29,377 bases of DNA, taken from the NCBI GenBank assembly GCA_016296285.1, contig JAEDJP010000005.1, positions 1 through 29,377 on the forward strand. Direction: 5' to 3'. A model generated the notes under the pieces. The model searched no databases. It worked only from the letters and a program-made list of their open reading frames with translations, and was not told where the DNA came from. The stretch comes from Bacilli bacterium (GTDB lineage: Bacteria > Bacillota_I > Bacilli_A > RFN20 > CAG-826). The translations under genes and the position numbers were made by a program. Below are positions 22,508 through 29,377 of the stretch, one piece after another; position 1 is the first letter of the stretch; each line of letters begins with the position of its first letter.

Positions 22508-23107
22508 TTATTCGTAGATTTCCGTTCGGATCCGTTCCATCTCCGTCTCGATGGATTCGAAGAATGGATAGCTTCGGAACACCCGGAAGGCTTCCCTGCC
22601 CAAGGAGTCGAGGAAGAAGAGGCGGAACTTGTCCGCGGTCGTCAGGAAAACGATCTCCGCGATGTGCATGGGCGCTTTCTCGTCCTGGTTCTCGCGCAGA
22701 AGGAGGTTCGTGAATTCCTCCGCGACCACGAGGACGAGCTTGCCCGCGTCGTCCAAAGGGGCGTTCCGCACGGCGGGTTCGTAATCGGTGACCCATTTGA
22801 TGTATTCCCGGAGGGGAGAAGTCCCTTCCATGAAGTCGTTGCCGGTCATCGCGAGGCGCATTTTGGTCGCAAGGGAGCCAAGGCGTTCGGGCCTGAAATC
22901 GTTCCCGAGGTCTTCCCGGGCCGCTTTGGAGATCGCCGCGCCGGCGTTTTCCTTCAGGAACAGGTTGTCGAATAGGAAACTCGCCGCGGCGGAGATTTCC
23001 TTGCCTTCCTGCACCGTTTTGTCGGCGAGATCCAGGTGAAGCCAGTTTTTCGCCGTGTAGAGGAAACCGTCCACGAGGTCTTCATAAATCGAAATCGCTT
23101 TGTTCAT
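22508..23107 (-). CDS. hypothetical protein, helical, no recognised domain
   Basis: I do not recognise this 199-residue protein. It has no signal peptide, no membrane segment and no cysteine, and looks mostly alpha-helical with mixed charge. Features that could seed a search are the N-terminus NKAISIYEDLVDGFLYTAKN, the middle YIKWVTDYEPAVRNAPLDDA and the end SIETEMERIRTEIYE. It is convergent with nusG and shares its terminator. It has a convincing promoter (TTGGAA, 17 bases, TATAGT) whose -10 element lies 8 bases before the ATG. The tnpB element lies directly upstream. Confidence 0.75.
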   Translation of the reverse strand: MNKAISIYEDLVDGFLYTAKNWLHLDLADKTVQEGKEISAAASFLFDNLFLKENAGAAISKAAREDLGNDFRPERLGSLATKMRLAMTGNDFMEGTSPLREYIKWVTDYEPAVRNAPLDDAGKLVLVVAEEFTNLLLRENQDEKAPMHIAEIVFLTTADKFRLFFLDSLGREAFRVFRSYPFFESIETEMERIRTEIYE

Positions 23108-23115
23108 ACGGCGTT

Positions 23116-23144
23116 ACTATAGTTTTTGTTGATGGTTTTTCCAA
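23116..23144 (-). promoter_or_regulatory. promoter of the leftward hypothetical gene, predicted leaderless
   Basis: On the minus strand TTGGAA (23144-23139) and TATAGT (23121-23116) are exactly 17 bases apart. The ATG (23107) follows the -10 element after 8 bases, and there is no ribosome binding site between them. Confidence 0.65.
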
Positions 23145-23160
23145 GAGGCGCTAGGCCTGT

Positions 23161-23348
23161 CGGTGGGTCAACTCACGAAATTTTGCTCGCTTGTCGAGCA
23201 AAATTTAGTCATCCGGAATGGAATGTAGGATGACTCGTGAGGCCGAGCCACCGGGATTCCTCGACGCCGTCAGTGAGACAGGGGTTAGCCTCTCAAGCGT
23301 CATTCATGTGGGCGTTCCTCGCCCAGAATATCGATGAAGAATCGATCA
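23161..23348 (-). ncRNA. candidate TnpB omega RNA (right-end structured RNA)
   Basis: Directly downstream of tnpB the minus strand can form a chain of hairpins. Stem ATCGAT/ATCGAT overlaps the stop region, and TGGGCG/CGCCCA lies at 23309-23325. A nested stem GACGC/GCGTC plus TGAGA/TCTCA covers 23263-23301. A branched domain covers 23161-23253: outer stem CGGTGG/CCACCG, inner stem CTCACG/CGTGAG, then a 12-bp hairpin (23178-23206) and an 8-bp hairpin (23207-23235) with no unpaired bases at the junction. TnpB nucleases use an RNA from exactly this region. The 3' end and guide boundary are not determined. Confidence 0.6.
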
Positions 23349-24500
23349 GAAGGGGATGGGCGCGTCTTGCATGGCGCGCTTCAGGATGTTGTGCGCAGCG
23401 TTCTCGTCGCGATTGAGTTCCGCGCCGCAATGAGGGCACGTCCATGAGCGGATGCTCAGGTTTTTGGTGATGGGGCTCCGATTGCCGCAGCAATGGCAGA
23501 TTTGGCTGGAGGGAAAGTTCTGCGGCACTTCCTGCACAACTTTCCCTGCCTGCGACACCTTAGCTTTCAAGCGATGCAAGAACGCGGCGTATGGCTTGTG
23601 TATGTACCATTTCGCGACGCTTCTTCGTTTCAACATGGAAACCATCGAAAGCGATTCGATGCCGATGAAATCGTAACGCTTCGCGATGATATGGCACGTC
23701 TGTTCGATGAAGTTGCTCTTCACATTGCTCTGTCGGAAGTAGGCGTTCCTTAGGCGAGCGAGGGTTCGGGCATAACGGTTCGAGGTCGGATGGTTCCCGT
23801 GCGTCTGCACCTTGTAGGAGATGTAACGCGTGTAATGGTTGATCCGCTTCGCCACCTTGTCCTTCTTGCCGGTCTTGAGGTCATACCGCCAGACGCGGCT
23901 CTTTTCGTCGACCCCCACCGCGAAACACGAGATGCCAACGTCGATCCCGATCGATTTGCCGGTCAATGGATAGGGGGCCGGCGTCTCGGGAAAGAGGAAG
24001 CACGCGTAATAGCGGTTGTTGTGGGAAAGGATCTCGACGGAGATCGGCTCGGAAGCAAAACGAGGGTTTTCCGCCATGCGGATCGTGCCGAACCCTTCGA
24101 GAGCAAGCTTATGGTTGGACCGGATGTGGAATCGGTGCTCATCGAGTTTTGCCGAACAGATCTTGAAAGCTTTCTTGCCCACCCCAAACGATTTGAATTT
24201 CGCGTCCGCTTTTCCTTTGACCATGCGGGAAGCCACCATGGAAAGACGTTTCGAATTCCAGCCGATGATATCTGGAAAGTGATAGTTTTCCCCGTGGTAA
24301 AAGGACGGGTGCCGGGCGCAATAGGAACGAACCCTGATCAAGGATTCGGTCCAATTCGCGGGCGTGATGGCCCCGCTTTTCACCCCTCGGGCGTAGATTT
24401 CGAGCTGGCGGTTGTAATCCCGCCGCGCGTACTCGAACTGTTCCTCGAGGAATGTCCGCATGGTTTTGTTTGGGTAGATGCGTATTTTGTGGGTGATCAT
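23346..24500 (-). CDS. tnpB: RNA-guided endonuclease TnpB (IS200/IS605 family accessory protein)
   Basis: TnpB is an RNA-guided DNA nuclease and the ancestor of Cas12. The 384-residue protein appears intact. It has the N-terminal helix-turn-helix region, the RuvC catalytic residues D187 (SIGIDVGISCFAV), E282 (YDFIGIESLSM) and D365 (ELNRDENAAHNI), and a zinc finger with C335/C338 and C355/C358 inserted in RuvC. No tnpA transposase gene is nearby, so this is a tnpB-only element. The gene lies between a leftward unknown gene and a rightward phosphodiesterase gene. Confidence 0.93.
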   Translation of the reverse strand: MITHKIRIYPNKTMRTFLEEQFEYARRDYNRQLEIYARGVKSGAITPANWTESLIRVRSYCARHPSFYHGENYHFPDIIGWNSKRLSMVASRMVKGKADAKFKSFGVGKKAFKICSAKLDEHRFHIRSNHKLALEGFGTIRMAENPRFASEPISVEILSHNNRYYACFLFPETPAPYPLTGKSIGIDVGISCFAVGVDEKSRVWRYDLKTGKKDKVAKRINHYTRYISYKVQTHGNHPTSNRYARTLARLRNAYFRQSNVKSNFIEQTCHIIAKRYDFIGIESLSMVSMLKRRSVAKWYIHKPYAAFLHRLKAKVSQAGKVVQEVPQNFPSSQICHCCGNRSPITKNLSIRSWTCPHCGAELNRDENAAHNILKRAMQDAPIPF

Positions 24501-24565
24501 GATTTCTCGCCTCTACTATATAGGGCGAATCACCCCGTTTTTAGCCTCGCATCCATCATCAAAAA
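24501..24565 (-). mobile_element. probable left-end region of the tnpB element
   Basis: Upstream of tnpB on the minus strand, TATAGT (24520-24515) is a possible -10 element 14 bases before the ATG, with AGAGG next to it. A TTGAT at 24562-24558 matches the target-adjacent motif known for ISDra2 TnpB and could mark the left boundary. Neither boundary is proven, and no clear terminal hairpin was found. Confidence 0.3.
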
Positions 24566-24665
24566 CGTAAAAGTGCCGATTCTATCGAAAGAAAATTTTT
24601 GAAATTCGTGGGGAATTTTTCCTCGGTTCCCTTAAAGTGGGGCGGAAGAAAAGCCTTCGCGAGGC

Positions 24666-24677
24666 TATAGTTCCCTC
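24666..24677 (+). promoter_or_regulatory. candidate -10 element of the YfcE-like gene, predicted leaderless
   Basis: TATAGT (24666-24671) lies six bases before the ATG at 24678. There is no ribosome binding site and no clear -35 element. Confidence 0.45.
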
Positions 24678-25184
24678 ATGAGATATTTCATCTTTTCCGA
24701 CTTGCACGGCTCCGCTTCCGAGCTCAAAAAGGCGCTGGCCCTTCCCGCCTTTCGCGAGGCGGATCGCGTGCTGCTTCTAGGAGATATCCTCCATGGGGGT
24801 TACGAGGGAACTTCCGGGGAATGCGCCATGTTGCTTAGGGAAAACAAAGACCGGATCCTCGCGGTTCGCGGGAACTGCGATGACGAATCGGATGTCGAGG
24901 CCCTTGGCTTCCCGCTTCCAGAATGTCGCGGTCTCTCTTTCAAGATGCACCGTGTGCACCTGTCCCATCGCCCCCAGGTTTTCGCGTTCCCGCCCGGAGA
25001 CATCGTGATGAATGGCCACACGCACCGCAAAACGCTTTATCGCGACGCCGGGGTCATCTACCTGAATCCGGGATCCATCGCCTATCCGAGGGACGGGATC
25101 GCGAGCTACGCGGTCATGGACGACGATGGCATTCGCTTGTACGACTTCGAAACCCAAGAGGTTTTGCAAGAAATGAAATATTGA
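24678..25184 (+). CDS. YfcE-like metallophosphodiesterase
   Basis: The 168-residue protein belongs to the small calcineurin-like phosphoesterases of the YfcE/MJ0936 type, which need two metal ions. The motifs appear in order: FSDLHGS (residues 6-12), LLGDILHGG, the catalytic GNCDDE, HLSHRP and GHTHRKT. The end of the fold is NPGSIAYPRDG. YfcE-type enzymes hydrolyse phosphodiester bonds in vitro, and the natural substrate is usually unknown. It stands alone between the tnpB element and the metal efflux operon, whose promoter begins about 10 bases after its stop. Confidence 0.88.
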   Translation: MRYFIFSDLHGSASELKKALALPAFREADRVLLLGDILHGGYEGTSGECAMLLRENKDRILAVRGNCDDESDVEALGFPLPECRGLSFKMHRVHLSHRPQVFAFPPGDIVMNGHTHRKTLYRDAGVIYLNPGSIAYPRDGIASYAVMDDDGIRLYDFETQEVLQEMKY

Positions 25185-25193
25185 AAATTCCCC

Positions 25194-25221
25194 TTGAAAC
25201 ATGAATGACAATTCATATAAT
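25194..25221 (+). promoter_or_regulatory. promoter of the metal efflux operon
   Basis: TTGAAA (25194-25199) and TATAAT (25216-25221) are 16 bases apart. Operator O1 fills the spacer, so a bound repressor would block polymerase. Confidence 0.75.
25201..25216. promoter_or_regulatory. ArsR-type operator O1
   Basis: ATGAATGACAATTCAT is an imperfect palindrome of the ATGAAC/GTTCAT kind recognised by SmtB/CzrA-type repressors. It lies between the -35 and -10 elements. Confidence 0.7.
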
Positions 25222-25234
25222 AATTCCTGTAAAT

Positions 25235-25250
25235 ATGAACGACCATTCAT
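25235..25250. promoter_or_regulatory. ArsR-type operator O2
   Basis: ATGAACGACCATTCAT repeats O1 with two base changes, 34 bases downstream, between the predicted transcription start and the ribosome binding site TAGGAGG. Confidence 0.7.
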
Positions 25251-25265
25251 AGTTAGGAGGGTTCC

Positions 25266-25568
25266 ATGTCCATTCCATCGTCCGACATCATCACCGCCAT
25301 GGAGGGCTTGCTCTCCATCGCCGCGGATACCACGCGCCTCAAGATCCTTTATTCCATCGCGAAAAGTGAGAAGTGCGTTTCCGACATCGTGAAAGAAGTG
25401 GAGGCGTCCCAGTCGCTCGTCTCACACCAGATTCGCGTGTTGAAGAACGCCAACCTTTTGTCCTCTCGCAAAGAAGGGACGCGCGTTTACTATGCCCTTG
25501 CCGACCATCACGTCTTGGAATTGCTCGAGGTCGTGAACGAGCACGTCTGCGAAAAGAAGGGGAACTGA
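25266..25568 (+). CDS. ArsR/SmtB-family metal-sensing repressor (CzrA-like)
   Basis: The 100-residue winged-helix repressor has the recognition region VSDIVKEVEASQSLVSHQIR and the wing RKEGTRVYYAL. Its last helix carries D80-x-H82-x10-H93-x2-E96, the alpha-5 zinc-site pattern of SmtB/CzrA sensors, and no CVC motif of the alpha-3 sensors. Zinc, or possibly cobalt or cadmium, is therefore the likely inducer. It probably binds the two operators upstream and is released on metal binding, allowing expression of the ATPase that starts one base after its stop. Confidence 0.9.
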   Translation: MSIPSSDIITAMEGLLSIAADTTRLKILYSIAKSEKCVSDIVKEVEASQSLVSHQIRVLKNANLLSSRKEGTRVYYALADHHVLELLEVVNEHVCEKKGN

Positions 25569-25569
25569 C

Positions 25570-27462
<1,893 letters not shown>

Positions 27463-27483
27463 CGAAACGACCCCGAAACGCTT

Positions 27484-27504
27484 GCCGGCAACGCCGGCTT
27501 TTTG
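27484..27504 (+). terminator. intrinsic terminator after the ATPase gene
   Basis: GCCGGC (27484-27489) pairs with GCCGGC (27493-27498) across a 3-base loop and is followed by TTTTTG. Confidence 0.85.
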
Positions 27505-27567
27505 TTTATACGATTTGCCCCTCCGTTCCTCCGGGGCGGGCCCGAACCAGAATGTTTCCGATTTTTC

Positions 27568-27597
27568 TTGACACGCCTCTCATCACACGCGTAATAT
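27568..27597 (+). promoter_or_regulatory. promoter of rplK-rplA
   Basis: A perfect TTGACA (27568-27573) is followed after 18 bases by TAATAT (27592-27597). It gives rplK its own transcription, needed because the gene is separated from nusG here. Confidence 0.8.
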
Positions 27598-27602
27598 ACA
27601 CG

Positions 27603-27690
27603 AGCGCGTTTTACGCGGCGCGCTAATGCGTGGGAGGGCTCGGATCAAGCCCGCGAACCACTGCAATGCAATTTCCAAGGAGGAAATCAC
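27603..27690 (+). promoter_or_regulatory. L1-binding-type ribosomal protein leader upstream of rplK
   Basis: The transcript start is followed by an AGCGCG/CGCGCT hairpin (27603-27624). A bulged helix follows in which TGC and GTGG (27627-27633) pair with CCAC and GCA (27658-27665). The internal GAG and CGCGAA flank a GGCT/AGCC tip. GUGGGAG with an opposing CCAC is the known L1 recognition pattern in 23S rRNA and in L11-L1 mRNAs, so L1 autoregulation is likely. AAGGAGG lies at the end. Confidence 0.65.
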
Positions 27691-28098
27691 ATGAAGAAAC
27701 GTGTTACCAAAGTCGTCAAGATGGAGCTTCCTGGCGGCAATGCGCACCCCGGCCCGAAGCTTGCTTCTGCCGGTGTCAACATGGCCAAGTTCTGTACGGA
27801 CTTCAACGCCAAAACGGGTGACCGCAAAGGGGATATCGTCCCGGTCATCATCACGGCTTACGAAGACAAGTCCTACGACTTCGTCATCAAGACCACCCCG
27901 GCTGCCCCGCTCATCCTCAAAGCCGCTGGCTTGAAGAAGGGCTCTGGCAATGCCAAGCAAGTCGTCGGTTCCATCACCGAAGCTCAGCTCGAAGAGATCG
28001 CCAAGTACAAGATGCCGGACCTCAACACCGAGGACGTCGAGATGGCCAAGAAAGTCATCGCCGGCACCTGCCGCCAAATGGGCATCGCGATCAAGTAA
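27691..28098 (+). CDS. rplK: 50S ribosomal protein L11 with shortened proline loop
   Basis: L11 forms the GTPase-associated centre with 23S rRNA and L10-L7/L12 and is needed for stringent response sensing. The 135-residue protein has the normal C-terminal rRNA-binding domain (TPAAPLILKAAGLKKGSGNA, then AKYKMPDLNTEDVEMAKKVI). In the N-terminal domain the usual PPVGPALGQ loop is replaced by PKLAS (residues 22-26), four residues shorter. That loop is where thiostrepton-resistance changes map in other bacteria. The remaining N-terminal sequence (VNMAKFCTDFNAKTGD) aligns normally. Confidence 0.94.
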   Translation: MKKRVTKVVKMELPGGNAHPGPKLASAGVNMAKFCTDFNAKTGDRKGDIVPVIITAYEDKSYDFVIKTTPAAPLILKAAGLKKGSGNAKQVVGSITEAQLEEIAKYKMPDLNTEDVEMAKKVIAGTCRQMGIAIK

Positions 28099-28116
28099 TG
28101 AAGGAGGTCTAGTATC

Positions 28117-28809
28117 ATGAAAAAGAACAGCAAAAAATACGAAGCCGCCCTCAGCAAGATCGAAGCTTCGAAAGTCTACAGCCTCGACGAAGCCGTCAAG
28201 CTCGCCAAGGAAACGAGCGTCACCAAGTTCGATTCCTCGGTCGACATTAGCTTCAAGCTCAACGTCAACCCGACCCTTGCCGATCAGCTCATCCGCGGAA
28301 CGATCACGCTCCCGCATGGCAACGGCAAGACCAAGAAAGTCCTCGTCGTCACCAACACCAAGTTGGATGATGCCAAGGAATCCGGCGCCGAATTCTTCGG
28401 CGGCAAGGAAATGCTCGAGAAGATCCAGCGCGAGAACTGGTTCGACTTCGACATCATCGTCGCGACTCCCGACATGATGGGCGAACTCGGCAAAATGGGC
28501 CGTCTCCTCGGCCCCAAAGGCTTGATGCCGAACCCCAAGACCGGCACGGTCACGATGGATGTCAAAGGCGCCGTCGCCGACATCAAGCGCGGCAAGATCG
28601 CTTACCGCGTCGACAAGGACGGCAACCTCTCGATGGGCATCGGTCGCGTCTCCTTCTCGGATGCCGACCTCCTCGACAATCTCAACGCCATCACGGATGC
28701 GATTGCCAAGGCTCGCCCCTCGACCGTCAAAGGCACCTATATCCTCAAGACGGTCGTCACGACCACCATGGGCCCCGCGATCCCCGTTACCTTCGCGGGT
28801 CGGAACTGA
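28117..28809 (+). CDS. rplA: 50S ribosomal protein L1
   Basis: L1 forms the mobile stalk that moves deacylated tRNA out of the E site and represses its own operon by binding the leader. The 230 residues contain FDSSVDISFKLNVNP, the GRLLGPKGLMPNPKTGTVT block and the terminal KTVVTTTMGPAIPV, all diagnostic. AAGGAGGTCT precedes the ATG. It follows rplK by 18 bases. Confidence 0.97.
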   Translation: MKKNSKKYEAALSKIEASKVYSLDEAVKLAKETSVTKFDSSVDISFKLNVNPTLADQLIRGTITLPHGNGKTKKVLVVTNTKLDDAKESGAEFFGGKEMLEKIQRENWFDFDIIVATPDMMGELGKMGRLLGPKGLMPNPKTGTVTMDVKGAVADIKRGKIAYRVDKDGNLSMGIGRVSFSDADLLDNLNAITDAIAKARPSTVKGTYILKTVVTTTMGPAIPVTFAGRN

Positions 28810-28814
28810 TCCCT

Positions 28815-28960
28815 CCGACACTCATTCGGTGAAACGCTTCGTATTCCTAAGATAGCCGGGGGCACATGCCTTAAACCCAACACCCTGCTGAGGTTCGAAA
28901 TTCACAAACCCGCTAGTTATATTGAAGCATCACATAAATTCGATTCGACAGAAAGGAGGT
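28815..28960 (+). promoter_or_regulatory. L10 ribosomal protein leader
   Basis: The 157-base gap between rplA and rplJ matches the L10 leader pattern. CCGA/TCGG (28815-28829) is followed by AGCCGGG (28854-28860) pairing with CCCTGCT (28883-28889), with a GGC/GCC tip, the UUAA after GCC, and GAGG after CTGCT. In Bacillus this RNA binds the L10-L12 complex and represses rplJL. A TATATT at 28918 is a weak -10 candidate. Confidence 0.75.
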
Positions 28961-28966
28961 AGAAAC

Positions 28967-29377
28967 ATGAATCAGCAAGCTCTTGAAAGCAAAAAGAATG
29001 CGGTCAAGGCGATTGAGGAATCCTTCAATGGCTCCGCGTCCTTCATTGTTGTTTCTTACCAAGGACTTACCGTTGCTGAAATCTCCGCGCTCCGCAAGGA
29101 ACTCGAGAAGACCGAGTCGACCATGACCGTTTACAAGAACACCATGGTCCGCCGTGCTCTCGCCGAAGTCGGCGCCCCGGATTTGGGCAACATCCTCGAA
29201 GGCCCGAACGCGTTCGTCTTCTCCAAAGAATACGGCGCCGGCCCGAAAGCCCTCTTCAAGTTCGCTCGTGCCCATGAGGCTCTCGTCGTCAAAGGCGGGA
29301 TCGTCGATGGCGCGCTCGTCGACGCGAAGGGCATGAAGGAAGTCAGCAAGCTCCTCGACAAGAATGGCATGCTCTCG
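28967..29377 (+). CDS. rplJ: 50S ribosomal protein L10 (partial, cut by window end)
   Basis: L10 anchors the L7/L12 stalk. The 137 residues present cover most of the protein and start MNQQALESKKNAVKAIEESF. They include the FIVVSYQGLTVAEISALRKE, VYKNTMVRRAL and LEGPNAFVFS blocks, and the frame stays open to the last base. GAAAGGAGGTAG is the ribosome binding site. rplL is expected beyond the window. Confidence 0.95.
   Translation, partial: MNQQALESKKNAVKAIEESFNGSASFIVVSYQGLTVAEISALRKELEKTESTMTVYKNTMVRRALAEVGAPDLGNILEGPNAFVFSKEYGAGPKALFKFARAHEALVVKGGIVDGALVDAKGMKEVSKLLDKNGMLS

Noticed and set aside
22502..22975. Plus-strand frame of 157 codons after nusG
   Set aside because: It overlaps the leftward 199-residue gene, which has a good promoter and the shared terminator; the plus frame has no ribosome binding site.
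23161..23301. CRISPR-like repeats in the structured region after tnpB
   Set aside because: The repeated words are inverted, not direct and regularly spaced; this is RNA secondary structure, not an array.
23790..24602. 270-codon plus-strand frame opposite tnpB
   Set aside because: tnpB has all catalytic and zinc residues; the opposite frame is a shadow.

Overview
The window looks like a core chromosomal segment of a GC-rich member of the Bacillota (Firmicutes), probably an uncultured Bacilli/Erysipelotrichia-like lineage. The gene order is firmicute-like: S10-spc-alpha with adk-map-infA-rpmJ-rpsM-rpsK-rpoA-rplQ, then cysS ... rlmB - SigH-like factor - rpmG-secE-nusG. Codon use is very biased toward C-ending codons, UGA serves as a stop, and operon genes carry strong AAGGAGG-type ribosome binding sites. 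The assignment is inferred from gene order and motifs; no database search was possible.

Layout. (1) 1-1800: tail of an unidentified gene, then the queuosine genes queA and queH and an intrinsic terminator. (2) 1930-17040: a strong promoter and about 130-nt leader, then one long run of 28 ribosomal protein, secretion, initiation and RNA polymerase genes (rpsJ to rplQ) with tight or overlapping junctions. rpmD (L30) is missing from its usual place between rpsE and rplO. A terminator follows rplQ. (3) 17088-21380: a HAD phosphatase, cysS, an MgtC-family membrane protein, rlmB and a divergent SigH-like sigma factor. (4) 21390-22500: a large hairpin, a palindrome and a consensus promoter driving rpmG-secE-nusG, closed by a bidirectional terminator. 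(5) 22508-27504: an accessory block that splits the normally adjacent nusG and rplK. It holds a leftward unknown protein, a leftward TnpB nuclease gene with a highly structured 3' region (a candidate omega RNA), a YfcE-like phosphodiesterase, and an ArsR-type sensor with a Zn/Cd/Pb-type P1B ATPase under a two-operator promoter. (6) 27568-29377: a new promoter, an L1-binding-type leader, rplK and rplA, an L10-type leader, and rplJ cut by the window end.

How the parts work together. Most genes serve translation: ribosomal proteins, IF-1, methionine aminopeptidase, CysRS, a 23S rRNA methyltransferase and tRNA queuosine modification. SecY/SecE, the RNA polymerase alpha subunit and NusG complete the core. 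Ribosomal protein leaders near rplK and rplJ suggest classical autogenous control. The most interesting signals are the perfectly stacked three-way-junction RNA downstream of tnpB, a repeated pattern of -10 hexamers 6-8 nt before start codons that lack a Shine-Dalgarno sequence (likely leaderless mRNAs), an L11 with a shortened proline loop, the divergent SigH-position sigma factor, and lineage-specific tails on L22, S5, S3 and S17.
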